This document shows, piece after piece, positions 31,996 through 40,942 of a DNA stretch of 64,000 bases. The notes below the pieces were generated by a model. That model was not told the DNA's origin. It did no database searches and saw only the letters and a list, made by a program, of their open reading frames with translations. The stretch is taken from contig JACJID010000001.1 of the NCBI GenBank assembly GCA_014138725.1, forward strand, positions 496,001 to 560,000, written 5' to 3'. The DNA is from Kutzneria viridogrisea (GTDB lineage: Bacteria; Actinomycetota; Actinomycetes; Mycobacteriales; Pseudonocardiaceae). Positions within the stretch are counted from its first letter, which is position 1, and every line of letters begins with the position of its first letter. Made by a program: the position numbers and the translations under genes.

Positions 31996-33435
31996 ATGAA
32001 ACTGGGGGTTGTCTCCGGTGACGGTTTACCCGTCAGCGGGCTGCTGACGGTCTTCCGCAACGTCGTGGACATCGGGGTCCGGCGCGGGCTGGTGGACACG
32101 CCCGTCGCCGCGGACCTGGGGTATTCCTGGCGTCCGGACAAAGGGGCGTTCTACCCCGACGGGGCGCCGGTGGCGGGCTACCCGGACTGGCTGTGGGTGT
32201 CGACCGCCCCGCCCGCGGGGGCCGATCCGGAGCGGCTCCGCCCGCTGTGGCGGGAGGTCCGCGACCAGGTGGCCGACCCGTCCCGGCTGGATGGCGGGGA
32301 ACTGCAAGCCCTGCGCGGGCGCATCGAGGAACTCGCCGAGGTCTACCGCGAGCACTTCAGGACCTGGCTGGACGACCACGAGATCGACTGGGTCGTCGCG
32401 ATCAACATGACGCTGTCGGACGCCGTGCCGGTCACTGCCGGGTTGCAGGCCGCTGTGCGCGAGCGTTTCGGTGACGGCGGACGCCCGGGCGGCGTGCTGT
32501 TCTGGGACCACGACCTGTTCGGATCGTGCGCCATTTTCGAGAACGGGCTCCGCATCTATCCCGAAGTGCCCAACGAGTTGATTCCAGTGCCGCAGAAAAA
32601 CGCTTACACGGAATGGGTGGTCGTGTCCTCGGAACTGGCTGCCGAGGCGTTGCGCTATCCCACGGACGCGAAGCCGAGCGTGGTGCCGAACGTCCTGCCA
32701 GTGGGCGTGCGGGAACCGCTGGGCGAACGGCACCGGGAATTCGCCCGGCACTGGCGGCTGGACCTGTCGCGGCCGGTCGTGCTGTGCCCGGTGCGGGTGT
32801 TCCGGGTCAAGGGCGTGGACCTGTCGCTGGAACTGCTGGCGGCGACCAGGCGGGAATGCGCGCGGCTGGGCAGGCCGCTGCCGTACCTGCTGGTGTTCGG
32901 CAGCCTGGACGAGGACCCGGACTACGCCGCCGAGATCACCGACCTGGTCGCGCGGCTCGACCTCGCCGAGGACGTGCGCTTCCTGGACGGCGTGCCGCTC
33001 GGCAGCTACCAGGACGCGCGGGGGACGTGGGTGCTGGACGAGGTGGACCTGTTGCGGCTGGCCGCCGCGACCGAGGGCATGGTGTTCTTCACGCCGAGCA
33101 CTCCGGACGTAGAGACCATCGGCCTGGGGCCCGCGCTGGCCTCCCTGGCGCACCTGCCGTGCGCGACCACGTACTACACCGCGTTCGAGCAGGTGTACGG
33201 CATGGACTACCGCGTGCTGCGCGCGGGCAGGTCGGCATCGGACATGCGGGCAGCCGGTGCCCAGGTGGCGCGTGTCCTGCACGACCGGCAGGCCCGGTAC
33301 GAGGCGGGCGGCAACGGCGCGAACGTCGAACTGCTGAGCAGCCTGTTCCCGGAGCAGCCCTGGCTGGAACTGCTGCGGAACCTGCACGCCACGCTCACCC
33401 GGGGTGCGGCCCCGACTGACGGTGGCAGCCGGTGA
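31996..33435 (+). CDS. Glycosyltransferase (GT4-like)
   Basis: A 479-residue GT-B protein. The C-terminal half has the nucleotide-sugar motifs R-V-F-R-V-K-G-V-D and E-T-I-G-L-G-P-A-L-A (E-x7-type pair), as in GT4. The N-terminal half opens with V-V-S-G-D-G-L-P-V-S-G-L and contains W-D-H-D-L-F, unusual for common GT4 families. ATG 31996 follows GGGGAGCGG. The 280 bases upstream are relatively AT-rich and hold the promoter. It stands alone; neither donor nor acceptor can be inferred. Confidence 0.8.
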   Translation: MKLGVVSGDGLPVSGLLTVFRNVVDIGVRRGLVDTPVAADLGYSWRPDKGAFYPDGAPVAGYPDWLWVSTAPPAGADPERLRPLWREVRDQVADPSRLDGGELQALRGRIEELAEVYREHFRTWLDDHEIDWVVAINMTLSDAVPVTAGLQAAVRERFGDGGRPGGVLFWDHDLFGSCAIFENGLRIYPEVPNELIPVPQKNAYTEWVVVSSELAAEALRYPTDAKPSVVPNVLPVGVREPLGERHREFARHWRLDLSRPVVLCPVRVFRVKGVDLSLELLAATRRECARLGRPLPYLLVFGSLDEDPDYAAEITDLVARLDLAEDVRFLDGVPLGSYQDARGTWVLDEVDLLRLAAATEGMVFFTPSTPDVETIGLGPALASLAHLPCATTYYTAFEQVYGMDYRVLRAGRSASDMRAAGAQVARVLHDRQARYEAGGNGANVELLSSLFPEQPWLELLRNLHATLTRGAAPTDGGSR

Positions 33436-33518
33436 GCCGGACGAACTCGGCGTCTCCCACGCGCCACCCCAGCACGTGGACGGCGCCGTGCCGAGCTTTT
33501 CCCGGTCTGCCACAATCC

Positions 33519-33531
33519 GTCCACAGTGGAC
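33519..33531. repeat. Recurring CCACAGTGG palindrome, copy 3
   Basis: GTCCACAGTGGAC, a perfect 6+1+6 palindrome, lies in the 112-base gap between the convergent glycosyltransferase and NAD kinase genes. Confidence 0.6.
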
Positions 33532-33547
33532 TTGACGGTGCGCCGGC

Positions 33548-34426
33548 TCAACCTCCGGCGCAGTCGGGCCAACTCACCGGGATCTCCGCGGAATCGGTCA
33601 GGCGCAGCTTGCGGCGGGCGCGCTGGTAGAAGGTGGTCCTGCCCAGGCGCACGACGCGTGCGGCGTTCGGGCGGGCCCGCAGCTCGATGTGCTCTCCTGG
33701 CCCGACATGGCCCGCGACCTCACCGTCGACCTCGACGGCCAGCCGTCCACTGGAAGGCAGGACGTCCAGGGCCACGGTGTCCCGCACGGACAGCACCACG
33801 CCTCGGCTGTACGCGGAGTGCGGCGCGGCAGGGGTCACCAGCAGCGCCTCGACCGCCGGGCTGGTGATCGGTCCACCCGCGGAGAAGCTGTACGCGGTCG
33901 AACCGGTCGGGGTGGCGACGATGACCGCGTCCGCCGCGTAGCTGACGAAGGGCTGGCCCGCGACGCGCACCGCGACCACCGCGCTGCCGTGCCCCGGCAC
34001 CCGCACGACGGCCACCTCGTTGAACGCGGTGACAGACCGGTCGCCAAGGGTGGCGTCGACGGCCAGCCGGGGCTCGATGCTGAACTCGTGGTCGTCGATC
34101 GCCGAGAGGGCGCCGGGGAGGTCGGGCACGTCCACCTCGGCGAGAAAGCCGAGCTTGCCCAGGTTCACGCCGAGCACCGGGGCGCGCTGCCCGTCGGTCA
34201 GCCGCATCGCGCGCAACATGGTTCCGTCCCCGCCGAGGCTGACCACCAGGTCGGCCCCGCGGCCGAGCTCCGCGGGGGTCACCGGGACCGCCGCGCAGTC
34301 CAGCCGCTCGATCTCCTCGGCGATGCCGAGTATCTCGATACCCCGGTTCGCCGCCCAGCCGAGCACCGCGGCGACCGCGGTCGCGGAGTCGCGCTGTGGG
34401 TGCAGCACCAGGCCGACCGAGCGCAT
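33548..34426 (-). CDS. nadK: NAD kinase
   Basis: A 292-residue NAD(+) kinase that makes NADP(+). The G-G-D-G-T-M-L-R motif is at about 66-73, and F-N-E-V-A-V plus T-P-T-G-S-T-A-Y-S-F and G-G-P-I-T-S-P are the family signatures. ATG 34426 is preceded by GAGGACC. It is divergent from the beta-helix gene and does not neighbour the recN/TlyA genes that usually flank housekeeping nadK in actinomycetes, so it may be a second copy. Confidence 0.9.
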   Translation of the reverse strand: MRSVGLVLHPQRDSATAVAAVLGWAANRGIEILGIAEEIERLDCAAVPVTPAELGRGADLVVSLGGDGTMLRAMRLTDGQRAPVLGVNLGKLGFLAEVDVPDLPGALSAIDDHEFSIEPRLAVDATLGDRSVTAFNEVAVVRVPGHGSAVVAVRVAGQPFVSYAADAVIVATPTGSTAYSFSAGGPITSPAVEALLVTPAAPHSAYSRGVVLSVRDTVALDVLPSSGRLAVEVDGEVAGHVGPGEHIELRARPNAARVVRLGRTTFYQRARRKLRLTDSAEIPVSWPDCAGG

Positions 34427-34587
34427 GTCAGCGGGTCCTCGCGGCAACTGGTTCCGTGACCGTCATGGGCTGAGTCTGCACGTGTCGGGCCGCCTCGGCG
34501 ACCGCTGTCCGGGCCGCCGCGTCCGTACCCGCCACCGGCCGTCCAGCCAGATTCGCGATCGGGAAAGTAGCAGATTCCCGCTTCCGG

Positions 34588-36414
34588 TTGCTGTCCAATA
34601 CCGAGGTGATAAACCTGCTCGCAGTCGGCGCGGTCGGCGACGGCACCACCGACAACGCCGCCGCCATCCAGGCGGCCGTGAACACCGCCCCCGTCGGCGC
34701 CGTGCTCTACGCCCCTGCGGGGACCTATCTGCTCCGGGCCGGGATCAAGTGGAAGACCGGCGTGTCCCTGGTCGGCGACGGCGCGGGCAAGACCGTGTTC
34801 AAGCCCACCAACTCCGGTCCGCTGGCCTCCGGATTCTCCTGCTTCTACAACTACACCGACGGCTCGATCTGGAACACGCTGGACGACATCACGTTCGCGG
34901 ACTTCGAGATCGACGGCTCCGGCATCACCACCACCTCCTACGACGTGGGCTCCAAGGGCATCAACATCCTGTACATGCGCAGGGCGCGCTTCCTCCGGCT
35001 GTACGTGCACGACACCCTGGCCTCGGGTATCGGCTGCGACCAGTTGCTCGAATCGATGATCGACGGGTGCGTGGTCGACCGCGCGGGCAGACAGAACTCC
35101 GGCAGCCAGATCGGTGGCGCCGGGTTCGGTATCGGTACCGGGGCGTTCCAGGACATGCAACTGTCCCTCACCAACTGCGTCGCCCGCGACTGCGGTACCC
35201 ACGGCATCTTCTTCGAGCACCAGTTCTCCGGCACGCCGACCCTGTCCCGCGGCATCAGGGTCGCCAACTGCTACGTCTCGGGCAACCAGTACGGCATCAG
35301 CGACTGGGGCGTGGAGGGCCTGGTCGTGTCCGGCTGCCACATGATCGCCAACCGCAGGCACGGCTACTGCGTCTCCGGCGAGGGAGTCGCCAGGATCGCC
35401 GGGCACAGCGGCATCGTCACCGGCTGCGTCCTCGACAACAACGTGCTCGACGGCATCTTGATCGGCGACAACGCCACCGGGCGGTACTCGATCCGCGGCA
35501 ACCGGATCAGCAACAACGGTCGGCACGGCGTGCACCTGGTCAACCTCGCCCAGGCCGGCACCCTCGCCGCGCTCGAACACGCGATCAGCGAGAACGACAT
35601 CTGGCTCAACGCCCTGGACGGCGTGCGCATCGACGCGCCGCTGACCGATGGGCACGTGTTCCAGAACCGGATCCGCAGCAACGGCGTCCAGTCCGGTGGT
35701 GGCGACTCGGGCACCAGCACCGGCATCACGGCCACCACGCTGACCGATTCCACGAAGAGCTGGCTGCTCGATGCGCACAAGGGCAAGACGGTCACGGTCG
35801 GCGCGGTCACGGCGACCGTCATCGGTAACGCCGCGACCGTGCTCACCCTCGCGCCCGCGCGCAGCGGATCGGCGTGGTCCGGCAGCACGCCGCCAGCGGG
35901 CGCGGCCTACACCCTGCCCGCCGCCGCCTCCCGCAGATGCGGCATCCAGATCACCGCGGCCACCAGCCACCTGCTGGTGCGGTGGAACCGGATCCACGAC
36001 AACCTGAACAACAACGGCTCGTACGGGTTCGCGCGCCGCCAGCAGTACGCGTTGTCCACCACCAGCACGGGTTCGCTGTCGGCCTGCCAGATCGAGGGCA
36101 ACGACGTCCTCGGCAACCTGACCGGCACGTTCCTGTTCGACACCGCACCGAGTGGCGGCTACTACGTGCGCTGGAACTCGAACTACAACCCGCGCGGCAT
36201 CGTCACCCCGCCGCCCCTGCCCGCCTCCGGAGTTGCCCAGACCAACACCTTCGGCGCTGACGCAACGGTGTTCGTGACCGGCGGCGCCGTGACCTCGATC
36301 GCGATCAACGGCACCGTGGTCGGCCTCACCAGCGGCGCGATTCCGCTGGGGCCCAACGCATCCATCACGATCACGTACAGCTCGGTGCCCGCATGGCAGT
36401 GGTATGTCGGCTGA
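34588..36414 (+). CDS. Right-handed parallel beta-helix protein (pectate lyase-3-like), no signal peptide
   Basis: A 608-residue beta-helix. Residues about 10-60 match the tailspike/pectate-lyase-3 opening (G-A-V-G-D-G-T-T-D-N-A-A-A-I-Q), then repeated N-x-I/V-x-x-N-x-x-x-G coils extend to about 500, interrupted by a Thr-rich insertion near 375-440. The last 60 residues are a beta-rich cap ending in W-Q-W-Y-V. No signal peptide is seen; TTG 34588 or GTG 34606 may start it. Substrate and export route are unknown; tailspike-like adhesin or polysaccharide lyase are the options. Confidence 0.75.
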   Translation: MLSNTEVINLLAVGAVGDGTTDNAAAIQAAVNTAPVGAVLYAPAGTYLLRAGIKWKTGVSLVGDGAGKTVFKPTNSGPLASGFSCFYNYTDGSIWNTLDDITFADFEIDGSGITTTSYDVGSKGINILYMRRARFLRLYVHDTLASGIGCDQLLESMIDGCVVDRAGRQNSGSQIGGAGFGIGTGAFQDMQLSLTNCVARDCGTHGIFFEHQFSGTPTLSRGIRVANCYVSGNQYGISDWGVEGLVVSGCHMIANRRHGYCVSGEGVARIAGHSGIVTGCVLDNNVLDGILIGDNATGRYSIRGNRISNNGRHGVHLVNLAQAGTLAALEHAISENDIWLNALDGVRIDAPLTDGHVFQNRIRSNGVQSGGGDSGTSTGITATTLTDSTKSWLLDAHKGKTVTVGAVTATVIGNAATVLTLAPARSGSAWSGSTPPAGAAYTLPAAASRRCGIQITAATSHLLVRWNRIHDNLNNNGSYGFARRQQYALSTTSTGSLSACQIEGNDVLGNLTGTFLFDTAPSGGYYVRWNSNYNPRGIVTPPPLPASGVAQTNTFGADATVFVTGGAVTSIAINGTVVGLTSGAIPLGPNASITITYSSVPAWQWYVG

Positions 36415-36440
36415 GAGTTCCCCGGCCAGGCGGTGATGTG

Positions 36441-38738
36441 CTACGACCTGAGTGCGTCTCGCAGGTGCCTTCCGGTTGGCGTGTCGGCACCGGCGAGCTC
36501 GTGGGGTGTTCCCGTGAACAGGATCCGTCCTCCCTGGTCCCCGGCGCCGGGGCCGAGATCCACGATCCAGTCCGCGTTGGCGACGACGTGCAGGGAGTGC
36601 TCGACCACGATGATGGTTCGACCGCTGTCGATGAGCTCGTCGACGAGGCCGTTGAGCGGGATGATGTCGTTGATGTGCAAGCCTGCTGTCGGCTCGTCGA
36701 TGACGAGGTCGCTGTTGGTGTCGTCGATGTGCCTGGCGAGCTTGAGCCGCTGGCGTTCCCCGCCGGACAGCGTGTCCAGCGGCCTGCCGCAGGACAGGTG
36801 GCCCAGTCCGAGCGCTGTCAGGCGCGCGCTCAACCGGGCGACGGTCGGGTGCGACACGAACTCGGCAAGGCCGGACAACGGTGTGCGCAGCACGTCGAGC
36901 ACGGTGCGGCCGTGCAGCGTGGGCCGAAGTGCCTCCGGCCGGAATCCTGTTGCCCCGCAATGCTCACAGGGTGTGTCGACGTCCTCGAGGAAGGCGAGGT
37001 CCGTGCGGCGGACACCGGTTCCCCGGCAGTGCGGGCACCCGCCCGCCGAGCGGGGGTTGAACAGTTTTGCTGACTGGCCGCTGACCTCGGCGAAGGCCTG
37101 CTGGACGTGGTCGGCGATCGACAGCCAGGTCCCGACGGTGGAACGCGAGGTCGCGAGGATGTGAGTCTGGTCGATCAGCGTGAAGCGGGGGTACTGGTCC
37201 AGGATCTCCTGAGCCAGCGTGGACTTGCCCGAACCGGCCACTCCCGTGATCACCGTGAGCACCTCGGTGGGGATGTCCAGGTCGATGTTCTTGAGCGTGT
37301 GCCGTGACAGGCCGCGCAGGGCGAGCCAACCGGTGGGCCTTCGGGGTTCCGCCTTCAGGCGAACGCCGTTGCGCAGTGCTCGCGCGGTGATCGTGTCGGC
37401 CTCACGCAGCCGCTCCACGGGCCCCTGGAAGACGACTTGCCCGCCCTCCTCGCCCGCACCCGGGCCGAGGTCGATGACGTGGTCCGCGGCGTTGATCACG
37501 GCGGTGTGGTGATCGACGACCAGCACGGTGTTGCCGTGACCGCGCAGGCGGCGCAGGACCTCGATCAGCGAGGCGACATCACCGGGGTGCAGCCCGTCGG
37601 TGGGCTCGTCGAGGACGTAGGTCAGGTCGGTGAGGCTGGAGCCCAGGTGCCGGACGAGCTTGAGGCGCTGCGATTCCCCGCCGGACAGCGTGGGCGTGCC
37701 GCGGTAGCAGTGCAGGTGCCCCAGGCCCAGGGTGATCATCGACTCCAGGCGCAACCGCAGCTGTGCCACCAGCGGTTGGGCCCAGGGGTGCGTGATGGCG
37801 GCACAGAAGTCGAGCACCCCGCTCGCGTCGCGATGTCCGAGTTCGACGATGGAAACCCCGTTGACCAGGCTCGCGCGTGCCGCCGCGTTGAGCCTGCTTC
37901 CCCCGCACGCCTGGCACGGGCGCTGCGCGGTGACCTCGCGGAGCGCCTGCCGGACGGCGGGGCCGGGCTTGGCCTCACGTTCCACCAGGAGCCGCCGGAT
38001 GCGCGGCACCATGGCCTGGTAGCGGGCGCTCTTGGGAAACCGGGGGAGCGGGTTGGGCGGTCGCTGGGTCTGGCCGTGCAGCAGGAACTGCACGAGTTCC
38101 TCCGGCCACTCGCGCAGCGGCAGGTCGTTGTCGAAGAAACCCGAGTAGACGTAGCGCTTCCAGATCCAGGTGTCGACCGCGAAGCTGGGGAAGACCATCG
38201 CACCCTCGTTGAGGCTGCGGTCGCGGTCGATCATCGCCTCGCCGTCGATGTCGGTGACCTCGCCGAGACCGGCGCAGTCCTCGCACATCCCCGAGGGGTC
38301 GTTGAACGAGTAGGCGGGGGAGTACCCGGCCGAGGGCTCACCGAGCCGGGAGTACAGCATGCGCAGCATCGTCCACACCTCGGTGGCGGTGCCGACCGTG
38401 GAGCGGGAGTTGCTGCCGAGAGGTCGTTGGTCGACCACGATCACGGTGGTGAGCCCGCTCAGCGAGGTGGCCTCGGGCTGCCGGTCGTGTGGCAGTTTGG
38501 TGCGCACGAACGCCGGCATCGTGGCGTAGAGCTGCCTGCGGGACTCCGCGGCGAGCGTGGCGAACGCGAGCGAGGACTTGCCCGAGCCGGAGACCCCGGT
38601 GACGGCGACGAGGCGGCGCTTGGGTATGTCGACGTCGACGTCCTTGAGGTTGTGCGTGCGTACCCCGCGCAGCCTGATCAACTCGTGGCTTGCGGAGAGG
38701 TCCTCGGGCTGCACGTCTCGATCTTGGGGCGCGGCCAT
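36441..38738 (-). CDS. UvrA-like ATPase, DrrC type
   Basis: A 765-residue UvrA homologue, shorter than UvrA (about 940) and of the length of DrrC. It has two ATPase halves: Walker A G-V-S-G-S-G-K-S-S and G-V-A-G-S-G-K-S-T, signatures L-S-G-G-E-S-Q-R and L-S-G-G-E-R-Q-R, and zinc-binding C-x-x-C clusters (C-E-D-C, C-Q-A-C, C-P-H-C). DrrC-type proteins give resistance to DNA-intercalating antibiotics. No nearby cluster for such a drug is in this window, so its target is open. Confidence 0.9.
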   Translation of the reverse strand: MAAPQDRDVQPEDLSASHELIRLRGVRTHNLKDVDVDIPKRRLVAVTGVSGSGKSSLAFATLAAESRRQLYATMPAFVRTKLPHDRQPEATSLSGLTTVIVVDQRPLGSNSRSTVGTATEVWTMLRMLYSRLGEPSAGYSPAYSFNDPSGMCEDCAGLGEVTDIDGEAMIDRDRSLNEGAMVFPSFAVDTWIWKRYVYSGFFDNDLPLREWPEELVQFLLHGQTQRPPNPLPRFPKSARYQAMVPRIRRLLVEREAKPGPAVRQALREVTAQRPCQACGGSRLNAAARASLVNGVSIVELGHRDASGVLDFCAAITHPWAQPLVAQLRLRLESMITLGLGHLHCYRGTPTLSGGESQRLKLVRHLGSSLTDLTYVLDEPTDGLHPGDVASLIEVLRRLRGHGNTVLVVDHHTAVINAADHVIDLGPGAGEEGGQVVFQGPVERLREADTITARALRNGVRLKAEPRRPTGWLALRGLSRHTLKNIDLDIPTEVLTVITGVAGSGKSTLAQEILDQYPRFTLIDQTHILATSRSTVGTWLSIADHVQQAFAEVSGQSAKLFNPRSAGGCPHCRGTGVRRTDLAFLEDVDTPCEHCGATGFRPEALRPTLHGRTVLDVLRTPLSGLAEFVSHPTVARLSARLTALGLGHLSCGRPLDTLSGGERQRLKLARHIDDTNSDLVIDEPTAGLHINDIIPLNGLVDELIDSGRTIIVVEHSLHVVANADWIVDLGPGAGDQGGRILFTGTPHELAGADTPTGRHLRDALRS

Positions 38739-38775
38739 GGCCTCATGGTAGGCAACCCGTCCCGGTGGCGCGCGC

Positions 38776-39678
38776 TCAGCCCGCTCGGCACGCCTGGCCG
38801 AGGTCGGACACGAACTCGTTGACGTGCAGGGGAAGTGGCCCTGTCCGCACGACCACGTCGACCGAGCGGGTCAGCACGGGATCGGTGTCGACCACCCGGA
38901 CCCCGTTGAGGCACTTGGGCAGCGAGAGCTCGGGGATGCACGCGAAGGCGAGTCCCGCCGCGACGAGGTCGATCTGGGTGGTGTGGTCGGCGACGGTGTA
39001 CGCCACCTCCAGTTCCACGCCCGCGTGCCGCGCGAACTGGGACAGGGCCGTGTGCGCGTCGGACCCCGGAGGGCAGCACGTCCAGGCCTGGCCGCCGAGT
39101 TCGCGGAAGGCGACCTTGTCGCGTTCGGCGAGGACGTGTCCCTCGGGCACGACCAGGCGCGCGCGTTCGGTGAGCAGGCGGGTCGGCTGGACACCGCGGG
39201 GCATCGGCGACGGGTGGTTGTGCCACGACTCGGCGATGACCACGTCCAGGTCGTGTTCGTGCAGCCTGCGCAGGTGGTCGACGGCCTCGCCGTCCCGCAG
39301 TTGCACGCGCACCTTCGGGTGGCGGCACGTGAACTCGTGCAGCGGTGCGAGCAGTAGGCCGCGGATCGCCGAGGAGATGGCCCCGATCCTGATGGTGCCA
39401 CGCAGTTCCCGCTCGTGCTCGGCGAGGTCGTGTTCGGCCTGCTGCACGATGGCGGCCAGCGCGCGTGCGTGCTCGGCGAGGACCACGCCCTCGTGGGTCA
39501 GCCGGATGCCCCGGCCAACGCGCGCCACCAGCGAGGCGCCCACCTCGGCCTCCAGGCGGTGCAGGTGCTGGGACACCGCGGGGCCCGTCATGTGCAGCGC
39601 GCGGGCGGCGGCGGTGACCGAGCCCGTGTGCGCGACGGCGTTGAAGACCCGCAGCCGATCCCAGGTCCAGTTGTTCAT
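38776..39678 (-). CDS. LysR-family regulator
   Basis: A 300-residue LysR protein. The N-terminal winged helix has V-F-N-A-V-A-H-T-G-S-V-T-A-A-A-R-A-L, and the effector domain follows from about 90. It is divergent from the EamA transporter at 39752. In the 73-base gap TTCG and CGAA flank AAA (39698-39708), a weak candidate site. Control of the exporter is likely. Confidence 0.9.
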   Translation of the reverse strand: MNNWTWDRLRVFNAVAHTGSVTAAARALHMTGPAVSQHLHRLEAEVGASLVARVGRGIRLTHEGVVLAEHARALAAIVQQAEHDLAEHERELRGTIRIGAISSAIRGLLLAPLHEFTCRHPKVRVQLRDGEAVDHLRRLHEHDLDVVIAESWHNHPSPMPRGVQPTRLLTERARLVVPEGHVLAERDKVAFRELGGQAWTCCPPGSDAHTALSQFARHAGVELEVAYTVADHTTQIDLVAAGLAFACIPELSLPKCLNGVRVVDTDPVLTRSVDVVVRTGPLPLHVNEFVSDLGQACRAG

Positions 39679-39751
39679 GAACCTCTGCTTACCAGTATTC
39701 GAAACGAACGCATAATGGACCTCCTGTCACGCGGGGCTGGATACTCCATCC

Positions 39752-40684
39752 GTGGCAGCAGATGTGCGTCCGACACAATCGGCCCAGCAGGAACACGACA
39801 CCCTCCCGTGGGGCCCGGCGCTGCTCGTTCTCGGTGGGGCGGGCTGTCTGTCCACATCGGCGGTACTGGTCAAGGTGGCCGCCGTCGATCCGGCCACCTC
39901 CGCATTTCTGCGATGTGCCATCGCCGTGCTGGTGCTGGCTCCGCTGGCGTGGCGGGAATCCCGCCGCCGGGGCGCGCTGTCGGCTCGGGGAGTTGTCGTC
40001 GCCGTGGTGGCCGGAGCCGCGCTCGGGGCCGACTACGTCATGTGGACCAGGAGCATCTTCGACGTCGGGGCCGGTGTGTCCACCGTGCTGATCAACGTCC
40101 AGGTGGTCGTGCTGCCCCTGTTGGCGTGGATCGTGGAAAGGGAGGTGCCCTCGCGCCGGTTCGCGCTGGCCTGCCCCGCCATGCTGGTGGGCATCGTGCT
40201 CGTCAGCGGGGCGCTGGAGAAGCACGCGGACACCTCGAACGCCGTCCGCGGCACGCTCTTCGGCGTCCTGGCGGGCACCGCCTACGGCGTTTACCTCTAC
40301 CTGACCCGGCGTCAGGGCAGGAGGGAGCCGGGGCGGACGGTCACCCCGCTGGCCTGGGCGACGGCATCGGCGGCCGTCACGGCGGCGGTGTTGTCCCCGT
40401 TGAGCACTGGTGTTCACCTGGAGTCCCTCTCCTGGACCTCATGGCTGGCCATGATTGGACTGGCGGTGCTGGGGCAGGTGTTCGCCTGGATGCTGATCAA
40501 TTCGGGATCACCGCGCCTGCCCTCGAACCAGACGGCCGCGCTGCTGCTCACACAACCAGTCGTGACCGTCATTCTGAGTGCGATTCTGTTGGCAGAGGTT
40601 CCCTCCCTGTGGCAAATCGCGGGGATGGTTCTCGCTCTCCTGGCTGTCGGCATCGCCAATCGAGTGTGGTCGTACAAGACATAG
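39752..40684 (+). CDS. EamA/DMT-family transporter
   Basis: A 310-residue membrane protein of the drug/metabolite transporter family. About ten hydrophobic segments can be counted, split into two EamA repeats (about 20-150 and 165-305), each with the Y-x-x-x-x-x-A-L-x-like helix pattern. The start is GTG 39752. Its divergent LysR neighbour probably regulates it. It is followed by the 40724 operon after 39 bases, so it might be the exporter for that pathway, but the two are not overlapping. Confidence 0.85.
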   Translation: MAADVRPTQSAQQEHDTLPWGPALLVLGGAGCLSTSAVLVKVAAVDPATSAFLRCAIAVLVLAPLAWRESRRRGALSARGVVVAVVAGAALGADYVMWTRSIFDVGAGVSTVLINVQVVVLPLLAWIVEREVPSRRFALACPAMLVGIVLVSGALEKHADTSNAVRGTLFGVLAGTAYGVYLYLTRRQGRREPGRTVTPLAWATASAAVTAAVLSPLSTGVHLESLSWTSWLAMIGLAVLGQVFAWMLINSGSPRLPSNQTAALLLTQPVVTVILSAILLAEVPSLWQIAGMVLALLAVGIANRVWSYKT

Positions 40685-40723
40685 TAGTGGTGTCACAACC
40701 GAACAGAAGCCACGTATGGGGGT

Positions 40724-40942
40724 GTGGCATTGTTTGCGGGTAACGGCAACCAAGAGCTGGTACGTGCGATTTCGTTACGGGATGACGGCCGAGCGCCGGT
40801 CAGAGACGCTGAATCCGCCGGGACTCCCGACTACGACAACTACTTTCGGATCGACCGCGGGGGCACCGACGAGTCGACCTGGTGGGCCGGGCGCACAGCG
40901 TCATCAGGCAGGTCGTCGAGGACCTCGCCATCACCGACCTGA
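40724..40942 (+). other. Open frame that may be the 5' end of the following gene
   Basis: A frame of 72 codons in +2 overlaps the start of the gene at 40882. From about 40830 to 40893 it has GC-rich third positions and a protein-like run (Y-D-N-Y-F-R-I-D-R-G-G-T-D-E-S). After 40893 that codon bias moves to the other frame. This would fit a single-base deletion near the GGGGG run at 40859-40863 or later. Alternatively it is a separate short frame. The first half has weak codon bias. Confidence 0.35.

Noticed and set aside
34279-36960. Long minus-strand frame opposite the beta-helix gene
   Set aside because: Low-complexity Ala/Arg/Gly shadow typical of GC-rich DNA; the beta-helix protein and NAD kinase explain this region.
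39698-39708. TTCG-AAA-CGAA as a LysR box
   Set aside because: Only four-base arms and no matching T-N11-A context; kept as a remark in the LysR entry.
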